Source: Apteryx mantelli
Lineage: Eukaryota; Chordata; Aves; Apterygiformes; Apterygidae
Reading direction: 5' to 3'
DNA: 64,000 bases
Assembly (NCBI RefSeq): GCF_036417845.1
Contig: NC_089980.1
Coordinates: forward strand, 68,136,501 to 68,200,500
Shown: in pieces, positions 50,945-61,390 of the stretch
Layout of the letters: each line of letters begins with the position of its first letter
Numbering within the stretch: the stretch's first letter is position 1
Notes under the pieces: generated by a model
Seen by the model: only the letters and a program-made list of their open reading frames with translations
Databases searched by the model: none
Told to the model about the DNA's origin: nothing
Position numbers and translations under genes: made by a program

Positions 50945-53705
50945 TAGAATCACAGAATCACAGAATCACAGAGTGATTGAGGTTGGAAGGAACCTCTGGA
51001 GATCATCTAGTCCAACCCCCCTGCTCAGGCAGGGTCACCTAGAGCACATTGCACAGGATTGCATCCAGGCACGTTTTGAATATCTCCAGAGAAGGAGACT
51101 CCACAACCTCTCTGGGCAACCTGTTCCAGTGCTCTGTCACCCTCACAGTGAAAAAGTTTTTCCTCATGTTCAGATGGAACTGTTTGTGTTTCAGTTTGTG
51201 CCCGTTGCCTTGCGTCCTGTCACTGGGCACCACTGAAAAGAGTCTGGCCCCATCCTCTTGACACCCTCTCTTCAGATACTTGTACACGTTGATAAGATCT
51301 CCTCTCAGCCTTCTCTTCTCCAGGCTAAACAGGCCCAGCTCTCTCAGCCTTTCCTCAAAGGAAAGATGCTCCAGTCCCCTAATGATCTTTGTGCCCTTTG
51401 CTGGACTTGCTTCAGGAGCTCCACGTCTCTCTTGTACTGGGGAGCCCAGAACTGGACACACTACTCCAGATGTGGCCTCACCAGGGCTGAGTAGAGGGGG
51501 AGGATCACCTCCCTCAACCTGCTGGCAACACTCTTCCTGATGCACTCCAGGATCCCATTGGCCTTCTTGGCCACAAGGGCACATTGCTGCCTCATGCTTA
51601 ACTTGGTGTCCACCAGCACTCCCAGGTCCTTCTCCGCAGAGCTGCTTTCCAGCAGGTCAGCCTCCAGCCTGTACTGGTGCCTGGGTTTATTCCTCCCTAG
51701 GTGCAGGACCCTGCACTTGCCTTTATTGAACTTCATGAGGTTCCTCTCCGCCCACCTCTCCAGCCTGGCCAGGTCTCTCTGAATGGCAGCACAGCCCTCT
51801 GGTGTATCCGCCACTCCTTCCAGTTTTGTATCATCAGCAAACTTGCTGAGGGTGCACTCTGTCCCTTCATCCAGGTCATTGATGAAGAAATTGAACAAGA
51901 CTGGACCCAGTACTGACCCCTGGGGAACACCACTAGCTACAGGCCTCCAACTAGACTTTGTGCCACTGATCACAACCCTCTGAGCTCTGCCATTCAGCCA
52001 GTTCTCAATCCACCTCACTGTCCTCTCATCTAGCCCACACTTCCTGAGCTTGCCTATGAGGATGTTATGGGAGACAGTCTCGAAAGCCTTGCTGAAGTCA
52101 AGGCAGACAACATCCACCGCTCTCCCCTCATCTACCCAGCCAGTCATTCCATCATAGAAGGCTATCAGATTGGTTAGGCATGATTTCCCCTTGGTGAAGC
52201 CATGCTGACTACTCCCGATCACCTTCTTGTCCTCCACATGCTTGGAGATGGCCTCCAGGATGAGCTGCTCCATCACCTTTCCAGGGATGCAGGTGAGGCT
52301 GACTGGCCTGTAGTTTCCCAAGTCCTCCTTCTTGTCCTTTTTGAAGACTGGGGTGACATTGGCTTTCTTCCAGTCTTCAGGCACCTCTCCTGTTCTCCAT
52401 GACCTTTCCAAGATGATGGAGAGTAGCCTAGCAATGACATCTGCCAGCTCCCTCAGCACTCGTGGGTGCATCCCATCAGGGCCCATGGATTTGTGGGTGT
52501 CAAGTTTGCTTAAATGATCTCTAACCCGATCCTCCTCCACCAAGGGAAAGTCTTCCTTTCTCCAGACTTTCTCTCTTGCCTCCAGGGTCTGGGGTTCCTG
52601 AGGGCTGGCCTGAGCAGTAAAGACTGAGGCAAAGGCGGCATTCAGTAACTCTGCCTTCTTTGCATCCTTCGTCACCAGGGCACCCACCCCATTCAGCAAA
52701 GGCCCCACATTTTCCCTAGTCTTCCTCTTGCTACTGATGTATTTGAAGAAGCCCTTCTTTTTGTCCTTGACGTCTCTAGCCAGATTTAATTCCAAACGGG
52801 CCTTAGCCTTCCTCGTCGCATCCCTGCATACTCTGACAACGTTCCTATATTCCTCCCAAGTGGCCTGTCCCCCTTTCCACTTTCTGTATACTTCCTTCTT
52901 CTGGTTGACTTTTGCCAGGAGCTCCTTGCTCATCCGTGCAGGTCTCCTACCTCCTTTGCTTGACTTCCTACTCATAGGGATGCACCGCTCTTGAGCCTGG
53001 AGGAAGTGGTGTTTGAATATTAACCAGCTCTCTTGAACACCCCTTCCTTCTAGGGCCCTAACCCATGGGATTCCTCCAAGTAGGTCCCTGAAGAGGCCAA
53101 AGTTTGCTCTCCTGAAGTCCGGGGTTGTGATCCTACTTATTGCCCTGCTTCCTCCTTGCAGGATCCTGAACTCCACCATCTCATGGTCACTGCAGCAAAG
53201 GCAGCCCCTGACCTTCACATCTTCCACCAGTCCTTCTTTGTTTGTTAGTACGAGGTCCAGCAGCACACCTCTCCTTGTTGGCTCCTCCACCACCTGTGTC
53301 AAGAAGTTGTCACCAGTGCTCTGCAGGAACCTCCAGGACTGTTTGTGCCTAGCTGTGTTGTCTTTCCAGCAGATATCGGGGTGGTTGAAGTCCCCCATGA
53401 GAACCAGGGCCTGGGATCGTGAGGCTACTTCCAGTTGTCTGTAGAAGGCCTCATCGACTTCCTCATCCTGATCAGGTGGCCTGTAGTAAACACCCACAAC
53501 AGTGTCACCCATGTTAACCTGCCCTTTAATCCTTACCCATAAGCTCTCGACTCGCTCTTCATCCACCCCTAGGCACAGCTCCATACATTCCAGTTGCTCT
53601 CTCACATAAAGAGCAACTCCACCACCTCGCTTTCCTGGCCTGTCTTTCCTAAAAAGCACGTAGCCATCCATGACAGCACTACAAAGACCTAGAAGCTGCA
53701 TCTTG
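50945..53705 (-). mobile_element. CR1 LINE, young, long 5'-truncated copy
   Basis: This minus-strand element starts at the 3' octamer array (50945-50970, AGAATCACAGAATCACAG on +), runs through the CR1 3' UTR, the whole RT region and most of the endonuclease, and ends abruptly near 53705 next to A/T-rich sequence. At about 2.76 kb it is the longest CR1 in the window, missing ORF1 and the endonuclease N-terminus. It is nearly colinear with 25065-26604 over the shared part. Confidence 0.97.
51039..53701 (-). pseudogene. CR1 ORF2 (endonuclease + reverse transcriptase), two late lesions
   Basis: From 53701 down, a 746-codon frame carries the apurinic-type endonuclease part ([11 protein letters not shown] near residue 27, [11 protein letters not shown] near 70, catalytic GDFN near 107, SDHE near 170). 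RT follows (NYRPVSLT near 462, [12 protein letters not shown] near 530, [11 protein letters not shown] near 590, KFADDTKL near 620). A TAG at 51463-51461 replaces the Tyr codon of [10 protein letters not shown] single missing base near 51393 (GGGCACAAAG instead of GGGCCACAAAG) shifts the frame, and the C-terminal part then runs open to DAILCNVL at 51039. The N-terminal endonuclease residues are lost by truncation, so the Met at 53701 is not a true start. Inactive, but only lightly decayed. Confidence 0.93.
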
Positions 53706-53824
53706 CCTTTGAAAATAAATACTAAAGTATTGTTTAAAATAATTAATGTAATCTGAAGAAATATGGTCCAAAATAAACATTTGATAAAAAATATTAGAAA
53801 TGAATAAAGAAATCATAATATCTA
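53706..53824. other. Short A/T-rich spacer between two CR1 copies
   Basis: About 120 bp of AT-rich sequence separate the truncated 5' end of the young CR1 from the 3' end of an ancient CR1 in the same orientation. Confidence 0.6.
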
Positions 53825-55030
53825 GGGAATGGGGAGCTGGAAGAAACCTCAGGAAGTAGCTCCCCTTCTCTGAAAGGGATGAAGTGCGTTTAGATCACCT
53901 CTCACAGCCGTTTGTGTAGCTTATTCATAAAGACTCCCAGTGGCCAAAGTCCCAGACATTTTTGTATAGTGCTTAACTCTCTTTGTATTTAAAATATTTT
54001 TCCTAATATCTAAAGTAAATCTCTGTTACTTTAAGCTAATCTAATTGCATTGCATTATGCTCTCTGAGGACCTGCAGAACAGTTGCCTACCTGCCATGGA
54101 GAATTAGTATCATATTTCCAGCTCAGCCTTCTCTTTTCTATTTACATAAATGCAGTTCTTGTAATTTTTCCTTAAAAGTCCTGTTTTCTAGACCTGTGAT
54201 CATTCTTCTCACTTTTTTGCGGAGGGAAAAAGATGTGGACCTTTTCTAATATACAGTGCCCAGAACTCCTTAAAACTGGCCACAGTTCAGTGCCTGAGGT
54301 CACATCACTACTAGCGAAGGAGAATAATTGCAGCTTATGTCTTAGATATTCCTTTAGTGTTTTATACATTCCAGAATACTTTTTCTGCATCACCATTGCA
54401 TTGTTGATGCATGTTCAGTTCCTAGCCTAATATTATAACTCCAGATGCAACACTTCTGCTTATTCCATTATTGTCCATTTTGCCTCTCAGCATTCGATTT
54501 CTCCCAGGCATGGCACTTTCATCTTACCTCTAATAAGCTGAATACTACTGATTGTAGAGTAATTCTCACATTGCTCAGCTTGAATAATGAAGTTGGTGCC
54601 ACCCCCCAGTTCAGCACCACTCAGGAATTTCATCTGTATATTTTGTCATTCCACCAGCTAAGTTATTAATTAAAATATTGATTAGTTTCTTGCACAGAAC
54701 CCTGTTTAAAATGCCCTAAGGAACCTCAGAGTGCTGCTCAGTGAATGACCTTTTTTTTTTTAAATCAGCACCCATTTTATGGGGATTTCATGTAGATTGT
54801 TTTTCCATAGGTCTGTGAAGATACTAAAATCTATTTATATACACTCTGAAGTTCTCCTTTCTATATAATAGACCAGCTATCCTGTCCAAGGAGATGTTGA
54901 TATGATTTGCCTTGATAAATCTGCAGTGTTTGTCTCTTATTACTTTGCCATGTCTGTGGTTTATACCAATAGCTAAATCATCTGTTTCATGATTTTTCTG
55001 ATCTGTCACTTAAGACAGTCTGTATGTTTC
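53825..55030 (-). mobile_element. Ancient CR1 LINE, decayed
   Basis: Although closed in all frames, the + strand follows the reverse complement of a CR1 from its 3' UTR into RT. In order it shows GGAAGAAACCTCAGGAAGTA, TTTTTCCTAATATCTAAAGT, GTGCCCAGAACTCCTTAAAA, CATTCCAGAATAC (the HLEYC-adjacent region), TTGATGCATGTTCAG, GCACCACTCAGGAATTTCAT, AGAACCCTG, and finally CTATCCTGTCCAAGGAGATG with GATTTGCCTTGATAAATCTG. The same landmarks occur in the young CR1 at 50945-53705, but divergence is far greater. The 5' limit is approximate (55020-55150). Confidence 0.7.
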
Positions 55031-56560
55031 TCTTCTGTGGTACTGTGGGAACTCACTATGCTTTCTCAAACCACCAGTTCTTGAGGAATTGTTTTGACAA
55101 GTTCTCAGATATTCAAGGGTCTGTCACCTTGAGCACATACCATTTAAAAGCACCTGTTCTCAGTCACTATTCTGACACAGAAACCAAAAAGGGGTATTAA
55201 ATGTTTTCACTATGTTCTCTCTAGAGTTACAAGAGGTAATGGGATTTTTAAGTCCTAAAACAAACACACACATCTAGATTGACTTCAGCTGACACAGAAG
55301 AGGTAACTATGGTAATAAGAGAACAGAAACAGAAATTATAGCATTCATAAACACTACAAATCCAGGCTCCCCAACATTTTTTGCTCTGACACTAGGCTTA
55401 GTATAAAAGTTTCTCCCACTTGATATTTCCCTATGAAACCAGAGTCTGAAATCTAAGCACAGACAACCCTGCTTGTATCACATTATTAGTACAGAATTAT
55501 AAACTCCACTCTGAAACCTGTGTTGATACTAATACTGCCTCTGTTTCATGCAGCCGAGATATGCTGGCCTTTGCTTATGTTTTTGTGACTTTTCAGAGGA
55601 AACTTTCCAGCTAAGGCTTCTATCTCCCTTACACTGCTGGCTCATCCCCACAGTTTCCCTCTCTCCCTAGACAATAACAAGTGCTTCTGAGTTCAAAAGG
55701 AGCTATGGTTTTTATCACTTTAGAAAGTGAAGTTCCTGAAAATAAATTGATTAGCTGTGTGCTGCCATTTTTCTTTTATTCTTTATACTCTGAATTGTAT
55801 GAGGCAGATAAAAAAGGAAGGGAATGGAAATGTCCAAGTCAAGGGATTCTCTAGTAATTGTCTCTGGAGAAAATTTGGACTGTTCTTTATAATAAACCAG
55901 TCTAAAGTAACAAATGATTGCAACAGCAATTGTTTTTACTGGGAAAAATTTATTCTTCCCACATCTTCAAACAATGGAAAAAATGGTCCTTCAAACTTCT
56001 TTCAAAAACAGAGGAGCAAATAAATGAAATCCATCCAAGGTAATCGTCCCCACTGGATCATAAGTTACCTTATGTATCCCACAAAAACTTACTCTGACTT
56101 TTCACTAAAAATAGCTCTCTAAAACTGACTAAAGGGAGATGTCATAACTTCAAATATATCATTCATACTCATGCTGAAAAAAAAAATGTTTGGACAAATT
56201 CTACAATGTGGCCATATCCTGTGTGATTTGGAAAGAAAAGGGGCTGTGAAGACTGGATGATGTTTTACTGGATGCCCAGATCCATGATTCCATCCTGCCC
56301 TTGGTATGGCTTAGACACAGAGACAATGGCTCGTTTATACACTTATGATTACATGCTGGCTTCAAAAGTACTGATTTCAGTGCAGTGAAAGGGTGCTTTG
56401 GGATTCTTCATACCTCTCCAGAACACCCAGTTAGTGAGACTCATGCCCGTGAAAACAAGGATTCATCAGCATTAGGCCTTACTCCCCAAATGAGTGCAAC
56501 AAAGCATGTGAAGAATCTATCAATAACAGCAAGCACTACTTCTAAAGGAGTCTTTATCTT
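55031..56560. other. AT-rich gene-free stretch
   Basis: No gene, exon or repeat recognised. Composition starts to become GC-richer after about 56560. Confidence 0.5.
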
Positions 56561-56812
56561 GGGAATCTTTGAAAAAAGACCCAAAATCCAACATGTCCCC
56601 AATGGGAACAGCTGCACCCAGGAAACAAACAGCACACCTGCCATGCCTCTGTGCTCCTTTTCTCCCCAGCCCCTTTGCGAGCAGCACCACCTCTCGGCAG
56701 CTTCTCTGCCCCCATCACAGGTCCCTGCTGCTGTCTGGGGGTGGCCCTTGATTCCCCGACAGGGAGGCATTTCTCCCCCAGATCCAGCTTGCAGTCTCCC
56801 ACAACAGCAACT

Positions 56813-56871
56813 GTGGTGGTGGTGGTGGTGGTGGTGGTGGTGGTGGTGCTGCTGCTGCTGCTGCTGCTGCT
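56813..56871. repeat. Back-to-back trinucleotide repeats (TGG)12 and (TGC)8
   Basis: About twelve TGG units (56813-56848) pass directly into about eight TGC/GCT units (56847-56871). The + frame would give Trp/Cys or Val/Leu runs and the minus frame Gln/His or Ser/Thr runs. No supported exon surrounds it, so the frames of 208 codons (+) and 157 codons (-) across it are not called. Confidence 0.95.
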
Positions 56872-57027
56872 CAATCTCTTGCCCTCCCGCTCCGTCGTCA
56901 GTGTGCCAGGGCAATCAAGCAGACCTGCCGTGCCCACAGAATTGCATGAAAGTAGCCGCAAGACCTGGAGTGCCTGAGTGTTGGAAAGAGAGACACAGAG
57001 CAGTGCACTAGTGGTGCAGAAAAGTGC

Positions 57028-57033
57028 TTTATT
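57028..57033 (-). terminator. Possible AATAAA poly(A) signal
   Basis: The minus strand reads CTACAATAAAGCACTTTTC just beyond the pyrimidine tract. It could mark the 3' end of a minus-strand transcript coming from the RhoGAP locus, but a single AATAAA is weak evidence. Confidence 0.25.
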
Positions 57034-58583
57034 GTAGGGAAGTTGGGCGGGAGTGAATGAAGAGTCCTCCTGCTCCTGGTTCAGGGCCTTTCTTTCTTTA
57101 TCTTCCTTCCTTCCTTCTTTCTCTTTTTCTTTCTTTCTCTTTCTTTTCTTTCTTTCCCTCTTTCACTCTTTCTTTCCTGTTCCGTTCTTTCCTTTTTTCC
57201 TTTGCTGTTCTTTCCTTTTGCGCCCTTTCCTTAATTTCCCTTTCCTTTTTCTGTCTTCCTTTTTTCCTTCTTCCTTTTTCTTCTTTTTTTGTCTTCCCTT
57301 GTTTTGCCTTCGTATTCTTTCTTCCCTTATTTTCGCCACCCTCTTTCCTTTTCTTTTTTTTCTCTTTCCTTTTTATCCTTTTCCTTTTTTCTCTTTCCTC
57401 TCTTGGTCTTTCCATGCTTTCTCAAACCTTTTTTTCTCAAACCTTTTTTTCTCTCTTCTTTTTCTTCTTTCATCCTTTCCCCCCTTTTCTTTATTCTCTT
57501 TGCTGATTTTCTCTTTCCTTCTTTCCCTTTCTTTTTCTAAGCTTCCTTTTTGCTCTTTCCTTTTCTCTTTCTCCTGCCTTTTTTCTTTACTCTCCTTTCC
57601 TTTCCTTTTTCTCCTTTTTAGCTTTCCTTTTTCTCTTTCCATTTTTTCTCTTTCCATAGTCCTCTTTCCCTATTTCTCTTTCCTTTTTCCTTTTTTCTTT
57701 CTTTTTTCCCTTTCCTTTTTTCCCTTTCCTTTTTTTGGTCTCTCCACTTTTTCTTTCCTTTTGTTCTCATTCCTTCTCTTCATTTGCTTGTTTCTCTTTC
57801 CCTAGTTTCTTACCTTCTTTCCTTTTTTCTTTCCTCTTTTCTTGCCCTTTTTCTTTCGTCTTTCCCCCCTTTCTTTATCCTCTTTGTTTTCTGTTTCCTT
57901 TTTGCTTTCCCTTTTCTGTCCCCTTTTCCTTCCTTCCTTTTTCCCTGTCCTTTTTTCTCTTTACTTGTTGCTTTCCTTTTTCTCTTTCCTTTCCTTTTCA
58001 TACCTTTCCTTTTTCTCTTTTGCTTCTTCTCTTGCCTTTTTCTTCTTTTTTTCTTTCCTTTTTTCATCATCCCCTTTTCTTCCCATTTTCTCCTTCCCTA
58101 TTTGCTCTCTTCTTCTTTTCTTTCCTTTTTCTCTTTCATTGTCTTTTCTTTTTCTGTCCTTGTTTCTATCCTTTTTCCCCTTTTCCTTTTCATTCCTTTC
58201 CTTTTGCTTTCCTTTTTCTCTTGCCTTATTTTCTCTTTCCTTTTTCTTTCCGATTTTCTCTTCTTTTTCCTTTTTCTTTTCTCCCTTTCTTTCTTCTCTT
58301 TCCTTTTTGCCTCTCCTTTTTTCGTTCCTCTTTGATTCTTTCTTGTCTCTCCTTTTTTCTTCCTACTTTTCTCTATTTTCTTTCATTTTCCTTTTTTCTT
58401 TCTATGCTGTGCCTTCCTTCTCTTTTCCTTTTTCTCTTTTTTCTCTTTCCTCTTCCTCTCTCCTTTTTTCTTTAGTATTTCCCTTTCCTTTTTGTCCTTT
58501 CATTTTTTCTTCTGTCCTCACTATTTCTTTTCTTCTCTTTTTACTCTTTCCTTCTTCTTTCTCCTCCTTCCTTTTCTTCGGCC

Positions 58584-58614
58584 ATGTGTGTATGTGTGTG
58601 TGTGGGGGGGTTAT
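58584..58614. repeat. TG-rich and oligo-G interruption inside the pyrimidine tract
   Basis: CCATGTGTGTATGTGTGTG followed by TGGGGGGG is the only substantial purine-containing block within the tract. Confidence 0.9.
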
Positions 58615-58908
58615 TTGCCATTTTTTCTCTTTCCTTTTTTTTTCTCTCCTTCTTTTTGAGCCATTTTTTCTCTTTCCCTTTTCCCTTTCCCTTTTTTCTC
58701 TTGCCTCTTTTCTCTTTCATTTTCCCTTTCCTTTTTTCCCATCCTTTTTTCTCTTTATATTTTTTGTCTTCCTTTTTCTCTTTCCAGTCTTCATTTCTTT
58801 TTTCTCCTTTTTCCCTTCTTTCTTTCTTGTTTCTTGTTTCTTTTTCTTCTTTTTCTCTTTTCCACTTTCCTTTTTTCTCATTCCATTTCCCTTTTCTTTT
58901 TCTGCCCT

Positions 58909-58974
58909 TTTCCTTTCCTTTCCTTTCCTTTCCTTTCCTTTCCTTTCCTTTCCTTTCCTTTCCTTTCCTTTCCT
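58909..58974. repeat. (CCTTT)n perfect pentanucleotide block
   Basis: Thirteen or so uninterrupted TTTCC units form the most homogeneous and presumably most recently expanded part of the pyrimidine tract. Confidence 0.95.
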
Positions 58975-59612
58975 CCTTCCTTTTTTCCGTCCTTTTTACT
59001 CTTCCCCTTTTTCTTTCCTCTCCTTTCCCTTTTCATTCCTTTCCTTTCCTTTTTCTCTTGACTTATTTTCTCTTTCCTTTTACTCTTTCCATTTTTCTCC
59101 TCTTTTTTGCCTTCCCTTTTTTCTCTTTCCTTCTTTTATCTTCCTCATTTTCTCTTTTCCTTTTTCTCTTTCTTTCTTCTCTTTCTTCTCTTTCCTCCTT
59201 TCTTTCCTTTTCTCTTTTCCTTTTCCTCTTTCCTTTGTCTTCCTTTCTTCTCTCTCCAGTCTTTCTTTCTCTTTCCTCCTTTTTCTTTCCTTTCTTTTTT
59301 CTCTTCCTTTGTCCTTCCTTCTCTTTCTTTTGGCTCTTTCCTTTTTGCTCTTCCCTTTTTTCACTCCTCTTTCCTGTTCCCACCCTTGCATTCTTCTCTT
59401 TCATTTTGTCTCTTCTTTTGCTTTCCCTTCGTTCCCTTTGCTTTCTCCCCTTTTCTTGGTTATTTCTTTTTTCTCTCTCCTTCTTTCTTTTTTCCTACCT
59501 TACCCTCTTTACCTTTTCTTTTTTTCTCTCTTTTTTTCCTTTCATTCCTTTCTTTCTTTTCTTTCCTTTTTCTTTCCTTTTCCTTTCCTTTCTTTCCTTC
59601 CTTCCCTTTTTC

Positions 59613-60800
59613 ACCGGCTATTTCTTTTTGCATTCATTCCATGGTTAGCTGTTTCAGAAAGGAACCCCGGATGTTTCCTTGCAGGCTTGATCTCTTTTTG
59701 GCTCATGCAAGCAAGCCTGAAGCTCCTGATCCTTGCCCCCCAGCCCACCCTGTTTCTTACACTCAAAGCACCTCCGGCCAGCCCAATCTGCCTCAATACC
59801 TGCCCACGACGACCCTGTGGGGCTCTGATGCCTCCTGCCCCAGGCTCAGCATGCAACAGTGATGCTGCTGGCTGCTCAGATGGTTCTGGCGGCCCACAAG
59901 CAGGAAGAGGCAACGGCAGCAGGTCCCAGGGCAATTACGGAGGGGCCCTGCGAAGCAGGATGGCAGAGCTCCAGGCAGCAGCTGCAGGGCCTTTGTGGGG
60001 CAGAGCCACCGGACGATTGTTCAGGCACGATGGCGGGCGCTTGTTCCAGGGCTGCCTTCTCCAAGCTCAGCTCTTGCCGCCCAGCGGCAACATTGCCCGC
60101 ACTTCTGCTGCCTTTCTGGTGCCTTCTGCTCTTTTCGGAGCCCTCCTGCAAGGACAGCGCTGGCTCTGAGTAGCTCCTGTGCAAGGTGCTGGGATCGTTT
60201 TTCCCATGAGGCAGTGGAGGAGCAGAGGTGCATGTTGCATATGTCCCGCTCCCGCCGGGGCTTCTGCCTCGGGGCTGCTGCCTCTCAGAGGTTGGGCGGC
60301 CGCATCCATCTTTGGGCTCGGGGCTGTCATGAGCAGCAGCGTCCTGCTGAGCAGCACCTGGGTGTCCTGTGGGGAGAAAGAGCCTCTTAGCTAGTTTTTA
60401 CTGGCTCGCCAAAGGGAAAAGGGGACTTTCCTGGTGGGCCCGCGTGGCCCGGGCAGATGGCAAGGTACACCCTTGGCAGCACCTATGGCTGTGAGGAGCA
60501 GTTCGGGAGACACAAGTACCCGCGGGGGCAATCTCCTTCACGGGGAGAATGCAGTTCGAGTCCAGAGGGAGCAAGGCTGTGAAGAGCAGAGCTGTGCAGA
60601 TGTTGAAGCTCTGGGATGCCTTTTGTTGAGTTCAGGAGTGTCATTCGGAACTTCTGGGAAGGGTTGCAGCAGGAAAGCACTGCCATGAGGTTTTGAAGCC
60701 CCCGCACTGCTCTACATTGCCACAGATGTCTGCCCATACCCGGCTCAAGAGCTGGAACCAGCAGCCCTGCTCAGTGCCAATGCTCAGTGCATCCTCCTAC
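59613..60800. other. GC-rich flank of the RhoGAP locus, 3' part
   Basis: GC-rich sequence without repeats, downstream (on the minus strand) of the last well-supported RhoGAP exon. It probably holds the 3' coding and untranslated parts of that gene copy; one candidate segment is listed separately. Frames on both strands are open for 70-130 codons, as expected in GC-rich DNA. Confidence 0.4.
59876..60235 (-). pseudogene. Candidate C-terminal exon of the RhoGAP gene copy
   Basis: A minus-strand frame reads HRSYSEPALSLQEG, which resembles the RRCSEPxI-type segment in the C-terminal tail of ARHGAP20-like proteins. A Ser/Lys/Gln-rich stretch follows, and the frame stops at 59876. No clear acceptor was fixed, so the limits are those of the open frame plus some upstream sequence. 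This is a weak, similarity-by-memory call. Confidence 0.3.
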
Positions 60801-60917
60801 CTGCGGAGCTGCCCGTGTGCTCGTGGGCCTCCTCGGCCGAGGGGCTGCCAGGCAAGGCCGTGTCTCCCCAAATATTGCCGTGCAGTTCTCAGTGAGGAAA
60901 GCCACCAGCATCGTCAC
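60801..60917 (-). pseudogene. RhoGAP copy, last domain exon
   Basis: Acceptor TTTTTGTGTGCAG and donor CCGCAG|GTAGGA bound 117 nt. It begins VTMLVAFLTENCTAIFGE, the final helix of the domain (VxxLxxFLxxNxxxIF). The zero frame then becomes Arg/Pro-rich without a stop. The +1 frame instead reads DTALPGSPSAEEAHEHTG, more like the acidic Ser-rich tail expected, so one base may have been lost near 60866. Confidence 0.8.
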
Positions 60918-61194
60918 CTGCACACAAAAAACCAGGGCTGTCAGTGCAAGGGGCTGGAAATGGGCTCAGCAGTCTTTCCCGAACCTCACGGATGTTTCTG
61001 TCCCGAAAGCTGTAGCTCTGTGGCTGCAGCTCCAATATGAGATTGGCCTGTCCCATTGCAGAGAGGCCAGCTGAGGGGCACCCCCAATGCTCCCAGGTGC
61101 TGCTTTGTTTACCTTTTGCCATGGCCGCGGGGTCTGTGGGGAGGGCTCGGCTGTGCCCCAAAGCAGGTAGCTCGCTAGTGAGCTCAAAACATAC

Positions 61195-61390
61195 CTTGTC
61201 GTTCATCTCTTTCCTCACTTCCAGTGGGAGCGTGCTGTCAGTGCCAGGGCTCAGCATGCTGGGCCCAACGCAGATCGCCAGGTTGCTGGAGTCCATCCTG
61301 CTGGTGTCTGCGTTTTGGCTGATGCGGTGGAGCACAGCGAGCAAGGGCTTGAGCAGGAGGAGATTTGGCCTGGGCAGTTTGGCAGCCACC
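61195..61390 (-). pseudogene. RhoGAP copy, core exon
   Basis: Acceptor GTGCTCACTTAG and donor GACAAG|GTATGT bound 196 nt. The first base completes the split Lys codon; then 65 codons read VAAKLPRPNLLLLKPLLAV, LHRISQNADTSRM, DSSNLAICVGPSMLSPG and LPLEVRKEMNDK. This is the most clearly recognisable RhoGAP segment (LPxxNxxLLxxLLxxLxxI and NLAxxxGPxLL). The GP position is followed by Ser instead of the Asn seen in many active RhoGAPs. No lesion lies within the exon. Confidence 0.95.

Larger units (their letters stand above)
57087..59612. repeat. About 2.5-kb polypyrimidine (CTTT/CCTTT-rich) minisatellite
   Basis: The + strand is almost entirely C and T for about 2526 bases, built from irregular variants of CTCTTTCCTTTTT with inserts of CTTT, TTCC and TTTCC. 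Scattered single purines occur, but there is no long purine run except the TG/G patch at 58584-58614. Very long frames across it (for example 775 codons of Phe/Ser/Leu/Pro on +, Lys/Glu/Arg frames on minus) only reflect absence of stop codons in pyrimidine-only DNA. Confidence 0.97.

Noticed and set aside
50945-50970. Regularly repeated CACAGAATCA units that could look like a small repeat array
   Set aside because: These are the 3'-terminal octamers of the CR1 element, not CRISPR or a separate satellite.
51782-53444. Several + frames of 60-105 codons inside the minus-strand CR1
   Set aside because: They are antisense shadows of CR1 ORF2.
56385-57011. 208-codon + and 157-codon minus frames across the trinucleotide repeats
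   Set aside because: Homopolymer runs (Trp/Cys or Gln/His) from microsatellites, no recognised domain on either side, and opposing frames cannot both be real.
57842-60169. 775-codon + frame and other very long frames over the pyrimidine tract
   Set aside because: Pyrimidine-only DNA cannot contain stop codons on the + strand, so long Phe/Ser/Leu/Pro frames are automatic; the minus-strand Lys/Glu/Arg frames are their mirror. No domain or splice support.
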